A stretch of 64,000 nucleotides of DNA, taken from contig NZ_CP102629.1 of NCBI RefSeq assembly GCF_024721585.1, positions 1,546,001 to 1,610,000 on the forward strand, written 5' to 3'. Of this stretch, positions 28,205 through 35,656 are shown piece after piece. Positions within the stretch are counted from its first letter, which is position 1. Every line of letters begins with the position of its first letter. Made by a program: the position numbers and the translations under genes. This DNA comes from Sphingomicrobium aestuariivivum. GTDB taxonomy: Bacteria > Pseudomonadota > Alphaproteobacteria > Sphingomonadales > Sphingomonadaceae. A model generated the notes under the pieces. That model was not told where the DNA came from, ran no database searches, and saw only the letters and a program-made list of their open reading frames with translations.

Positions 28205-28901
28205 TCCGCTCGATCCCGGGCCCGGTGGATTTGCCCACCGCGGTCTTCACGACGATTCCGCACCCGAAAATTCGATGGCGGCCTTTCGCGCGGCCATCGA
28301 GCGGGGCTGCGGGATCGAATGCGATCTCCAGCTGTCGGGCTGTAATAGCGCGATGGTCTTCCACGACCGCGACGGGCGCCGCCTGTGCGGCCACGAGGAA
28401 CGCGTCGCGCATCATGATGCGGCGAGCATCGGCGGCTGGTCGATCAACGGCACTGCCGAGAAAGTCCCGAGCCTCGCGCAGCTGCTCGAGCTCGTGGACG
28501 GGCGGGTGCCGCTGCTCCTCGAGCTGAAGGAAGAGCATCGCAACGGCGAGCGTATCGCCGCCGCCGCGCTGCGTGACCTCCATGGCTATGATGGGCCCGT
28601 CGCGCTGATGAGCTTTTCGGCGCGCGCCATGCGCTTCGTGCGCACCACCGCCCCAGAGGTGCGGCGCGGGCTCGTCCTGTCCGACCGCGACATCGCGATG
28701 CGGCGCTGGGACAAGCGCCAGCGCGCACAGCCGCATTTCCTCGCCGTGAAGGTGGCAATCATCGGACGCGGCTGGGTCCAGTCGGCGCGCGACGAGATGC
28801 CGGTCTACAGCTGGACCGCGCGGACGGCGGCGGACGCGGCAAAGGTTGCACGATATGCCGACGCCCCCATCTGGGAGGGCGATGGACACCCCCGCCCCTG
28901 A
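28179..28901 (+). CDS. Glycerophosphodiester phosphodiesterase
   Basis: 240 residues, TIM-barrel GDPD. The catalytic motif is FAHRGLHDDSAPENSMAAF (His-Arg, Glu-Asn), then IECDLQLS (Glu, Asp) and MVFHDRDGRRLCG (second His). LLLELKEE gives the next metal ligand and VYSWTARTAADAA the late strand. It cleaves glycerophosphodiesters to glycerol-3-phosphate and an alcohol. No signal peptide, so cytoplasmic. ATG 28179 lies within ridA (26-base overlap); the domain begins only at residue 17 or so, so no later start fits. Confidence 0.87.
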   Translation: MRSSRSATDPLDPGPGGFAHRGLHDDSAPENSMAAFRAAIERGCGIECDLQLSGCNSAMVFHDRDGRRLCGHEERVAHHDAASIGGWSINGTAEKVPSLAQLLELVDGRVPLLLELKEEHRNGERIAAAALRDLHGYDGPVALMSFSARAMRFVRTTAPEVRRGLVLSDRDIAMRRWDKRQRAQPHFLAVKVAIIGRGWVQSARDEMPVYSWTARTAADAAKVARYADAPIWEGDGHPRP

Positions 28902-30009
28902 ACTTTCCGCGCGGCTGCTGCCCGCCATCGACAGTGTCGCGCCCGCGCAATGGGATGCGCTCGCGGGGGGGAGTGATCCTTTCGTCAGCCATGCCTTCCT
29001 TTCATTGCTCGAGGCCTCGGGCAGCGTTGGCGAGGGGACGGGCTGGTCGCCGCTCCACGTGCTGGTCGATCGGGGCGGGGAGGTCGTCGGCGTGGCGCCC
29101 GCCTATCTCAAGGCACACAGCCAGGGCGAATATGTTTTCGATCACGCCTGGGCCGAGGCCTATGAGCGTGCAGGCGGCGACTATTATCCCAAGCTCCAGC
29201 TTTCCGTGCCGTTCACGCCTTGCCCGGGGCCGCGCCTGCTCGGCGATCGCGCCGCACTGATCGCGGGGCTCGAGACGGTGGCGGTGCAGAACGGCCTGTC
29301 GGGCGCCCACGCCACCTTCATCGAGGAGGGCGACCTTGCCGCCTTCGAGGCGCGGGGCTGGCTGGTCCGCGAAGGCGTCCAGTTTCACTGGTTCAACCGC
29401 AGTTATGCCAGCTTCGACGACTTTCTCGGCTCGCTATCGAGCGGGCGTCGGAAGAATATCCGCAAGGAGCGGGCGCGCAGCGTCGAGGGGCTCGAGGTCG
29501 AGATCCTGAGAGGCCGCGAGATCGGGCCGGACGCCGTCGAGGCGATGTGGCGCTTCTACCAGGACACGGGGAGCCGAAAATGGGGCTTTCCCTATCTCAC
29601 CCGCGCCTTCTTCGACGGCATGGTGGAGGCGCTCGGCGATGCGCTGCTCCTCTTCCTCGCGCGCGAAGGGGGCGAGCCGGTCGCGGGCGCACTCAACCTT
29701 GTCGGGGAGGACACGCTCTACGGTCGATATTGGGGGACGGTGGTGGACCGTCCGGGTCTCCATTTCGAGCTGAGCTACTATCGCGCGATCGAATGGGCCA
29801 TCACGCATGGGCTGAAGGTCGTCCAGGCGGGTGCGCAGGGCGAACACAAGCTGATGCGCGGCTACGAACCGGTGCGGACGTATAGCGCGCATTTCCTGCC
29901 CGACGCGGGCTTCCGCGCCGCCGTCGCCGACTTTCTCGAACGCGAGAAGGTCGCGGTCGCGCAAGAGATGGAATGGGCGGCGGACGCGCTGCCCTTCCGT
30001 AAGGGCTGA
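28882..30009 (+). CDS. FemAB-like N-acyltransferase (PF04339 type)
   Basis: 375 residues. The sequence shows the duplicated GNAT fold of FemAB-like proteins: PFVSHAFLSLLEASGSVGEG, LQLSVPFTPCPGPRLL, FDDFLGSLSSGRRKNIRKER, FPYLTRAFFDGMVEAL, LNLVGEDTLYGRYWG and LSYYRAIEWAITHGLKVVQAG. The last parts are strongly diagnostic. Members are thought to move acyl or aminoacyl groups; the substrate is unknown. ATG 28882 directly follows GGGAGGG and lies inside the GDPD gene (20-base overlap). It ends the coupled plus-strand run; its stop lies 3 bp from the convergent peptidase. Confidence 0.85.
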   Translation: MDTPAPELSARLLPAIDSVAPAQWDALAGGSDPFVSHAFLSLLEASGSVGEGTGWSPLHVLVDRGGEVVGVAPAYLKAHSQGEYVFDHAWAEAYERAGGDYYPKLQLSVPFTPCPGPRLLGDRAALIAGLETVAVQNGLSGAHATFIEEGDLAAFEARGWLVREGVQFHWFNRSYASFDDFLGSLSSGRRKNIRKERARSVEGLEVEILRGREIGPDAVEAMWRFYQDTGSRKWGFPYLTRAFFDGMVEALGDALLLFLAREGGEPVAGALNLVGEDTLYGRYWGTVVDRPGLHFELSYYRAIEWAITHGLKVVQAGAQGEHKLMRGYEPVRTYSAHFLPDAGFRAAVADFLEREKVAVAQEMEWAADALPFRKG

Positions 30010-30012
30010 ACC

Positions 30013-30927
30013 CTATTCCTCGCCGAAGACGGCGACTTCGCGGCTGCCGTCATGGCTGGCGAGGCCGCGATACATGCCGGGCGTGGTGAAGCTCCATGCC
30101 GCATCGCCCTCGGGCGAAACGGCGATAATGCCGCCGGTGCCGCCCATGTCGCCGATCTCCTCGAGGACCTCGTCGAGCGCTTTCTGGAGGTCATGGCCGC
30201 AAAACCGCATCCGCGCGCAGATTTCGTGCGCGGCGGCGGTGCGGATGAAGATTTCGCCGAGCCCCGTGGCCGAGACGGCGGCGGCGCGGTCGTCGGCATA
30301 GGTGCCCGCGCCGATCAGCGGCGAATCGCCGATGCGGCCCCAGCGCTTGGCGGTCAGCCCGCCGGTCGAGGTGGCGGCGGCGACATGGCCGTTCGCGTCG
30401 ACCGCCACCGCGCCGATGGTCCCGTACTTGATCTCGGCATCGAAGGCGTCGTGACCCTTGGCGAGTAGCTCGTCGAGCTGGCGCCGCCGCTCGGAGGTGA
30501 CAAACCAGCTGTTGGCGACCTGTTCGAGCCCCGCCTCTCGGGCGAATTCGTCGGCGCCGCCCTTGGAAATGAGGACGTGGGGGCTGTCTTCCATCACCTT
30601 GCGCGCCGCCGAGATGGGGGCGCGGGTGGAGCGCAGCCCCGCGACCGCGCCTGCATGGCGGCCGTTGCCGTCCATGATCGCGGCGTCGCATTCGACATGG
30701 CCATCGGCGGCGAGCACGCTGCCGCGGCCGGCGTTGAAGGCGGGATCCTCCTCGAGCACGCGGGCGGCGGCCTCGACCGCGTCGACCGCGCTGCCGCCGT
30801 CGGCGAGGATCGCGGCACCTGCCTCGAGCGCATCGGCGAGACCGGCGCGCGCGGCGCGTTCCTGTTCGGCGTCGAGATGGCCGGGCCGCATCGAGCCCGC
30901 ACCGCCGTGAATCATGAGCTTCCACAT
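30013..30927 (-). CDS. Isoaspartyl peptidase / L-asparaginase, cytoplasmic form
   Basis: 304 residues of the Ntn-hydrolase plant-type asparaginase family. It begins MWKLMIHGGAGSMRPG and has EEDPAFNAGRGSVLA, the self-cleavage site KYGTIGAVAVD with new N-terminal nucleophile Thr170, STGGLTAKRWGRIGDSPLIG and TGLGEIFIRTAAAHEICARM. It hydrolyses asparagine and isoaspartyl dipeptides after splitting into two chains. ATG 30927 is chosen because the conserved start follows at once and no signal peptide is present. It is divergent from the SPFH operon. A secreted paralogue lies 4 kb away. Confidence 0.93.
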   Translation of the reverse strand: MWKLMIHGGAGSMRPGHLDAEQERAARAGLADALEAGAAILADGGSAVDAVEAAARVLEEDPAFNAGRGSVLAADGHVECDAAIMDGNGRHAGAVAGLRSTRAPISAARKVMEDSPHVLISKGGADEFAREAGLEQVANSWFVTSERRRQLDELLAKGHDAFDAEIKYGTIGAVAVDANGHVAAATSTGGLTAKRWGRIGDSPLIGAGTYADDRAAAVSATGLGEIFIRTAAAHEICARMRFCGHDLQKALDEVLEEIGDMGGTGGIIAVSPEGDAAWSFTTPGMYRGLASHDGSREVAVFGEE

Positions 30928-30988
30928 GGTGCCCGCCCTAGCCGCTGCGCGCCTCGCTTTCCAGTTTCGCTTGCGAATCGACCCGCTC

Positions 30989-31016
30989 TGATATAAAAGT
31001 GATATCAATTAAAAGG
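30989..31016 (+). promoter_or_regulatory. Direct TGATAT repeats in the SPFH operon leader
   Basis: TGATAT occurs at 30989-30994 and 31000-31005, exactly 11 bp (one helix turn) apart. The second copy is part of TGATATCA, an 8-bp palindrome. TATAAA (30992-30997) overlaps the first, so a -10 element may be covered. AAGGAG (31012-31017) follows as the ribosome site. The operon encodes a ribbon-helix-helix protein, a class that binds such short phased repeats. Confidence 0.4.
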
Positions 31017-31021
31017 AGAGA

Positions 31022-31924
31022 ATGATGAACGCGATCGAAGAGGGTCGTCTGCGCGCAAGCGACGAGCATGCCGCTTCCACCATGTCGGGCTATCCGATGC
31101 TGCTGGTGCTGCTGGCGGCCGGCGCGGCGATGGTCTGGACCATCAGCCAGCTGATTGCCGACAACCATAATTGGATGACCATCGGCGGCATCATCTTCTG
31201 GCCGCTGGTCTTCACCTTCTTCTCGGTCGGCTTCTACATGCTGCAGCCCAACCAGGCGGCGGTGATCACGCTGTTCGGCACCTACAAGGGCACCGACCGC
31301 ACCGACGGCCTGCGCTGGGTGCTGCCGTGGCTCGGCAAGCACAAGGTGTCGGTCCGCGCCAACAACTTCATCTCCGACCGGATCAAGGTCAACGACAGCC
31401 GCGGCAACCCGATCGAGATGGCCGCGCAGGTCGTGTGGCGCGTGGTCGATACCGCGCAGGCCGTGTTCGACGTCGACGATTACAAGGAATTCGTCCGCGT
31501 CCAGGTCGAGGTCGCGATCCGCACGGTGGCGTCGCGTCACCCCTATGACGATTTCGAACATCAGGACATCACGCTGCGCGGTCACCTCGAGGAGGTCGGC
31601 GTGGAGCTCCTCAGGGAAGTGCGCGAGCGTCTCAAGGTCGCCGGCATCACCGTCGACGAATGTGGCTTCACCCATCTTGCCTATGCGCAGGAAATCGCGA
31701 GCGCCATGCTGCGACGCCAGCAGGCTCAGGCCGTCGTCGCGGCGCGCCAGACGCTCGTCGAAGGCGCCGTCGGGATGGTCGAGCAGGCGCTCGCCGACCT
31801 GTCCAAGCGCGATGTCGTCGAACTCGACGACGAGCGCCGCGCGGCGATGGTGTCGAATCTCATGGTCGTCCTGTGCGGCGAGCGCGACACCCAGCCGGTC
31901 GTCAACGCGGGCAGCCTCTACTAG
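31022..31924 (+). CDS. SPFH/Band 7 membrane protein
   Basis: 300 residues. Two membrane helices (about 24-42 and 52-72) are followed by a stomatin/prohibitin-type SPFH domain: YMLQPNQAAVITLFGTYKGT, GLRWVLPWLGKHKVSVRANN, RGNPIEMAAQVVWRVVDTAQ and EFVRVQVEVAIRTVASRHPY. A coiled-coil-prone segment follows (AMLRRQQAQAVVAARQTLVE). Such proteins form membrane scaffolds or microdomains. It heads a tight operon. AAGGAGAG lies directly before two ATGs, 31022 and 31025; either could be used. Confidence 0.9.
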   Translation: MMNAIEEGRLRASDEHAASTMSGYPMLLVLLAAGAAMVWTISQLIADNHNWMTIGGIIFWPLVFTFFSVGFYMLQPNQAAVITLFGTYKGTDRTDGLRWVLPWLGKHKVSVRANNFISDRIKVNDSRGNPIEMAAQVVWRVVDTAQAVFDVDDYKEFVRVQVEVAIRTVASRHPYDDFEHQDITLRGHLEEVGVELLREVRERLKVAGITVDECGFTHLAYAQEIASAMLRRQQAQAVVAARQTLVEGAVGMVEQALADLSKRDVVELDDERRAAMVSNLMVVLCGERDTQPVVNAGSLY

Positions 31925-31947
31925 GGGCGCCCGCCCGACGCTGACCG

Positions 31948-32148
31948 ATGGCCAAGCGCAAAGCCTTTCCCCTGCGGCTCGATCCCGCGCTCTACGAGAA
32001 GATCGAGATGCTCGCCGGCATCGAGCTGCGCTCGGCCAATGCCGAGATCGAGATCCTGCTGCGCGAGGCCCTGAAGAGCCGCGGGATCAATCTCGATCCG
32101 CCCAAGACGGTGAAGCGGGGCCGCCCGCCCAAGAAGGAGAGCGAATGA
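31948..32148 (+). CDS. Ribbon-helix-helix (Arc-like) DNA-binding protein
   Basis: 66 residues. The Arc/MetJ-like fold is visible as a beta strand (KAFPLRLDPALYEKIEMLAG) and two helices (LRSANAEIEILLREALKSRG), with a basic tail KTVKRGRPPKKESE that contains an AT-hook-like RGRPP. Proteins of this kind often follow SPFH genes in operons. It may regulate the operon through the phased TGATAT repeats upstream (inference). Its stop overlaps the next gene (ATGATG). Confidence 0.85.
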   Translation: MAKRKAFPLRLDPALYEKIEMLAGIELRSANAEIEILLREALKSRGINLDPPKTVKRGRPPKKESE

Positions 32149-32258
32149 TGCTGGGACTGATGTTGAAGGACGCGCCGCTGGCGGTGCGGATCGCCGCCTG
32201 GGTGGCCGCGATCGTCTTCCTTGTCGCGGGCATCACCCTGCTGGTGGGAGGCCGCTGA
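32145..32258 (+). CDS. Tiny single-span membrane protein
   Basis: 37 residues: MMLGLMLKDAPLAVRI then a clear membrane helix (AAWVAAIVFLVAGITLLVG) and GR at the end. AAGGAGAG sits 4-7 bases before the ATG. It overlaps the RHH stop by 4 bases and the next gene shares its last base, so it is held within a tightly coupled set. Too short for family recognition; the coupling and clean helix argue that it is real. Confidence 0.7.
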   Translation: MMLGLMLKDAPLAVRIAAWVAAIVFLVAGITLLVGGR

Positions 32259-32524
32259 TGGAAGATGGTTCGAACGGTTGGTTCTACGCCAAACGTTATG
32301 GCTATGGCGCGGGCCTGCCGCGCAGCTGGCAGGGTTGGCTGGTCACGGCGCTGTTCGTTGGCGGTGCGCTCGCCGCCTCCCTCCTTCTGGCACCCCTCAG
32401 CATGCTGGCCTTCGTCGGCGTGATGATCTTCCTCACTTCCATTTTCCTGCTGGTTGCCAAGCGCACCACCACGGGGGGCTGGAAATGGCGCATGGGCAAG
32501 GACCGCGACGGCGGCACTTGGTAG
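32258..32524 (+). CDS. Two-span small membrane protein (GGWKWR type, copy 1)
   Basis: 88 residues. An N-terminal motif GWFYAKRYGYGAGLPRSWQG precedes two helices (about 29-46 and 47-67), and the tail TTTGGWKWRMGKDRDGGTW follows. It is a paralogue of the next gene: the GYG-G-P-W-GW start and GGWKWR end match, with similar lengths. Function unknown. The ATG shares one base with the preceding stop (TGATG). Confidence 0.75.
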   Translation: MEDGSNGWFYAKRYGYGAGLPRSWQGWLVTALFVGGALAASLLLAPLSMLAFVGVMIFLTSIFLLVAKRTTTGGWKWRMGKDRDGGTW

Positions 32525-32534
32525 GAGTGAAGCG

Positions 32535-32777
32535 ATGACCGACAAGAGCTGGTTCAACCCCTCGCGGCCCGGGTACGGCACGGGATTTCCGCACAATTGG
32601 AAGGGCTGGGCGGCGATGGCCGTGCTCGCCGCCATCGTGGCGCTGATCGCCTGGCAATTTCACGACAATGAGCCGCTGGCGGTGGCGCTGATCCTGCCGC
32701 CGCTCGTGGCCTTCATCCTCGTCGCCCGCGCCAAGACGCGCGGCGGCTGGAAGTGGCGTGGACGACAAGGAGAATGA
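32535..32777 (+). CDS. Two-span small membrane protein (GGWKWR type, copy 2)
   Basis: 80 residues, diverged tandem duplicate of the preceding gene: SWFNPSRPGYGTGFPHNWKG at the start, two helices (about 27-44 and 48-66) and KTRGGWKWRGRQGE at the end. TAGGAG lies 8 bases before the ATG, and its stop overlaps the hydrolase start by 4 bases. The conserved ends in both copies face the same side of the membrane and probably bind a common partner, perhaps the SPFH protein. Confidence 0.75.
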   Translation: MTDKSWFNPSRPGYGTGFPHNWKGWAAMAVLAAIVALIAWQFHDNEPLAVALILPPLVAFILVARAKTRGGWKWRGRQGE

Positions 32778-33718
32778 CGATGCTGGGACTGACGGTGGCC
32801 GCCATGCTCGCGGCGAGCGAACCAGTGATCTTCGAGGAAGTGACCGTGCCCGGCCCCGAGGGAGCCTTGTCGGCGCTCCTCAGCGATCCCGCTCCCGACG
32901 CGCCCGTCGTCATCCTCATCCCGGGCTCGGGGCCGACGACCCGCGACGGCGAGAACCCGATGCTCGGCGGTGGCGGGAAGATCTACGCCCAGCTCGCAGA
33001 GCAGTTGGCGGCGCGTGGGGTTGGCATGCTGCGGGCCGACAAGCGCGGCATGTTCGCTTCGGCAGGAGCCATCGCGGACGCGAACAAGGTGACGATCGCC
33101 GATTATGCCGGCGATGCGCGGCAGTTCGTCGACCTCCTCGTCGAGCGCGACAAGCCCTGCGCCTGGCTGATGGGGCATAGCGAGGGCGGCTTGGTCGCAT
33201 TGTCCACCGCACAGGATGCGGAAAATATCTGCGGTACCATCTTGCTCGCCTCGATGGGGCGGCCGGCGGGCGTGCTGTTGCGCGAACAGCTCGGCCGCGC
33301 GCTTTCCGACGAGCAGAAAGTCGAACTCGATAAAGTCGTCGCCGCGCTCGAAGCGGGCGAGACGCCCGATCCGAGCGGACTGCCGCCGCAGGTGGCGGCG
33401 CTCTTCAATCCCGTTATCATCGACTATCTCGGCGATCTCGTTCGCAGTGATCCGGCCGCACTGGCAGCGAAGACCTCCAAGCCGATGCTGATTGTCCATC
33501 TTGAGGAAGACCTGCAGGTGCTCGCCGCCGATGCCGACGCGCTCGCCGCGGCCCGGCCCGATGCCACCCGCATCGACTTCGACGCGGTCAATCACGTGCT
33601 CAAGCCGGTCGAGCCGGGCAACCTGTCCGACAACCAACTCGCCTATATGGATTCCGAGCGGGTCATCGACCCGCGGATCGCCGAAGCGATCGCCGACTTC
33701 ATCCTCGCCGAACGCTAG
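32774..33718 (+). CDS. Alpha/beta hydrolase, probably exported
   Basis: 314 residues. A short hydrophobic start (MTMLGLTVAAMLAASEP) looks like a signal peptide. The hydrolase core shows VVILIPGSGPTTRDGEN (oxyanion-loop region), MLRADKRGMFAS, the nucleophile elbow GHSEGG with Ser136, a late PMLIVHLEEDLQVLAAD strand and catalytic-His candidate in FDAVNHVLKPV. It resembles serine hydrolases annotated as acyl-CoA thioester hydrolase/BAAT-like or dienelactone hydrolase-like. The ATGA overlap couples it to the small membrane protein, making it the last gene of the SPFH operon. Convergent with the nuclease gene (4-base overlap). Confidence 0.83.
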   Translation: MTMLGLTVAAMLAASEPVIFEEVTVPGPEGALSALLSDPAPDAPVVILIPGSGPTTRDGENPMLGGGGKIYAQLAEQLAARGVGMLRADKRGMFASAGAIADANKVTIADYAGDARQFVDLLVERDKPCAWLMGHSEGGLVALSTAQDAENICGTILLASMGRPAGVLLREQLGRALSDEQKVELDKVVAALEAGETPDPSGLPPQVAALFNPVIIDYLGDLVRSDPAALAAKTSKPMLIVHLEEDLQVLAADADALAAARPDATRIDFDAVNHVLKPVEPGNLSDNQLAYMDSERVIDPRIAEAIADFILAER

Positions 33719-34596
33719 AAGCGGCGGAAGCGGGGAGCCTTGCCCTCGATCAGCGCGTCGTCGAGCAGGCGCGCGAGCCGCATGCCGCCCTTGACCGCGC
33801 TGTCGCGCATCACGGGGACGAGCGTCTCGATATCGCTCGCGCTGAGCACGGGGCGTTCGACCTCGGCATCGCAGGGGTCGGTGTCGAGCAGCAGCGGATA
33901 GGCATAGTCCTTCGACACGCCCCACATCTCGCGGCTCCAGTCGACGACGTCGCCCTGCTTGAATTCATCGAGCTGGCTGCGGCTGTAGCCGGTGACCACG
34001 CCGTCGGGCCCGCCGGGCGGGGTGGTGAAGGCGCGTTCGGCGAGATAGCCGTCCCAGATCGCATGGAGGTTGGTCTCGTCGATGACGCCGTAGAGCGCGG
34101 CGACGCCATTGCCGCCGCGGTCGGCCATGTCACCGGCATGCATCGGCTGGTGGAGGTCGCCGACGAAGTGAAGGAGGAAGGCAAGCGCCTCGACACGCAC
34201 GCTGGTCGGCAGGCTGGCGTCGGCGAGCAGGCGCGCGTTGCGCTCGACCTGCGCGGCGACGCAATTGCCGCCTTCGCAAGCGGGGCCGAGGTCGAACGGC
34301 TTGCAGATGTTGACGTTCTGGTAGTGCCACGGAAAGGCGTAGGCGTAGCGGTCGCCCATCGGCTTGATGCAGTCGGCCCAGATGCTGGCGTCCTCGACCG
34401 TCGCGACCGAGCATTCGGGCGTCTCGATAAGATCGCCCTGCGCCAGCAGCGCGCGGATCGCGGCGCGGGTTTCGGGCTGCACCTCGTTCATCGCTATGCG
34501 CGCGATGAGGCCGTGGCCATATTCCCAGTAAGCGGCGGCGGGGCTGGCAATGAACATCGTGGCGGCCGCGACCATCGCGGCGAGGAAACGGATCAT
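33715..34596 (-). CDS. Secreted S1/P1-type nuclease
   Basis: 293 residues. The signal peptide ends AAAY/WEYGHG or AAA/YWEYGHG; in this family the mature chain starts near a Trp whose backbone binds zinc, and WEYGHGLIARIA supplies that Trp and the first His. Further zinc ligands are in ASIWADCIK (Asp), FPWHYQNVN (His) and LHFVGDLHQPMHAGDMADRG. NLHAIWDGYL is also typical. It degrades single-stranded DNA or RNA and 3'-nucleotides outside the inner membrane, giving phosphate and nucleosides. Four Cys in pairs suggest disulphides. ATGA overlap couples it to the secreted asparaginase upstream. Confidence 0.9.
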   Translation of the reverse strand: MIRFLAAMVAAATMFIASPAAAYWEYGHGLIARIAMNEVQPETRAAIRALLAQGDLIETPECSVATVEDASIWADCIKPMGDRYAYAFPWHYQNVNICKPFDLGPACEGGNCVAAQVERNARLLADASLPTSVRVEALAFLLHFVGDLHQPMHAGDMADRGGNGVAALYGVIDETNLHAIWDGYLAERAFTTPPGGPDGVVTGYSRSQLDEFKQGDVVDWSREMWGVSKDYAYPLLLDTDPCDAEVERPVLSASDIETLVPVMRDSAVKGGMRLARLLDDALIEGKAPRFRRF

Positions 34597-35627
34597 TCTT
34601 CGTCCTTGTAGATGGCGACGACGCGGTCGCCGTTGGAGCGTGCGTAGCCCCGGTACATGCCCGGCGTGTCGAAGGCAAAGACCGGCGTGCCTTCGGGACC
34701 GAGCACGATGACGCCGCCCGAGCCGCCAAGCTCGCCGACCTCGGTGATGGCGCGGTCGGCAAAGCGGCGCGTGAAGCTCTCCCAGATGCCACCCCGCACC
34801 TTCGCCGCATCGCCGATCTGCTCGTTGCCCGACAGGCCCGAGATGAAATTGCAGATGTTGTAGGCAACCGCGAGACGGATGAAATACTCCCCCGTGCCGG
34901 TGGCCGAGACGCCGCAACCCGCATTGGCATAGGTGCCCGCGCCGATGATCGGCGAATCGCCGATGCGGCCCCAGCGCTTGCCGGTCATGCCGCCGGTGGA
35001 CGTGCCCGCCGCATAGACCCCGTTCGTGTCCATCGCGACGGCACCGACGGTGCCGAATTTATGATCGACCTCGAGCTGCGAGACCTGCTCCTCGGCCTCC
35101 ACTCGCGCCTTGTAGCGGATGAGGGCGTCGTGGCGCTCCTGCGTGAAAAAATAGGAGGGATCGACCTGCTCGATACCGCGCTCGGTCGCGAAGCGGTCGG
35201 CGCCTTCGCCCGACAGGAGGACATGCGGGCTGTCCTCCATCACCTCGCGCGCGGCGAGGATGGGGTGGCGGGTGGTCGACAGGCCGGCGACCGCGCCCGC
35301 CTCGAGCGTGTCGCCGCGCATGATCGAGGCATCGAGGCTGTTGGTGCCCTCCCAGGTGAAGACCGCGCCGCGTCCCGCGTTGAAATTGGGATCGTCCTCG
35401 AGGAGCGTGATCGCCGCCGTCACCGCGTCCATCGACGAGCCGCCCGCCGCCAGCACCTCTTCACCCGCCGCGAGCGCGGCATCGAGCGCGGCGCGGATTT
35501 CGGCGTCCTTCTCGGCGGTCATATTCTCGCGCAGGATGGTGCCCGCGCCGCCATGGATGACGATGCTCCATTGCGGCTGGTCGGCGGGTTGGGCGGCGGC
35601 GAGGCCGAGTGCGAGAAGGATCGACAT
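34593..35627 (-). CDS. Isoaspartyl peptidase / L-asparaginase, secreted form
   Basis: 344 residues, paralogue of the protein at 30013-30927. It differs by a signal-like start (MSILLALGLAAAQPADQPQW) and by an insert near residues 255-275. Conserved parts are SIVIHGGAGTILREN, DDPNFNAGRGAVF, the cleavage site KFGTVGAVAMD with nucleophile Thr193, STGGMTGKRWGRIGDSPIIG and TGTGEYFIRLAVAYNICN. It should act in the periplasm on asparagine or isoaspartyl dipeptides. GGAG precedes the ATG. Translation is coupled to the S1/P1 nuclease downstream, suggesting a scavenging pair. Confidence 0.92.
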   Translation of the reverse strand: MSILLALGLAAAQPADQPQWSIVIHGGAGTILRENMTAEKDAEIRAALDAALAAGEEVLAAGGSSMDAVTAAITLLEDDPNFNAGRGAVFTWEGTNSLDASIMRGDTLEAGAVAGLSTTRHPILAAREVMEDSPHVLLSGEGADRFATERGIEQVDPSYFFTQERHDALIRYKARVEAEEQVSQLEVDHKFGTVGAVAMDTNGVYAAGTSTGGMTGKRWGRIGDSPIIGAGTYANAGCGVSATGTGEYFIRLAVAYNICNFISGLSGNEQIGDAAKVRGGIWESFTRRFADRAITEVGELGGSGGVIVLGPEGTPVFAFDTPGMYRGYARSNGDRVVAIYKDEE

Positions 35628-35656
35628 GAGGCGGGCTCCTTGAAGCGGTAGCGGGG

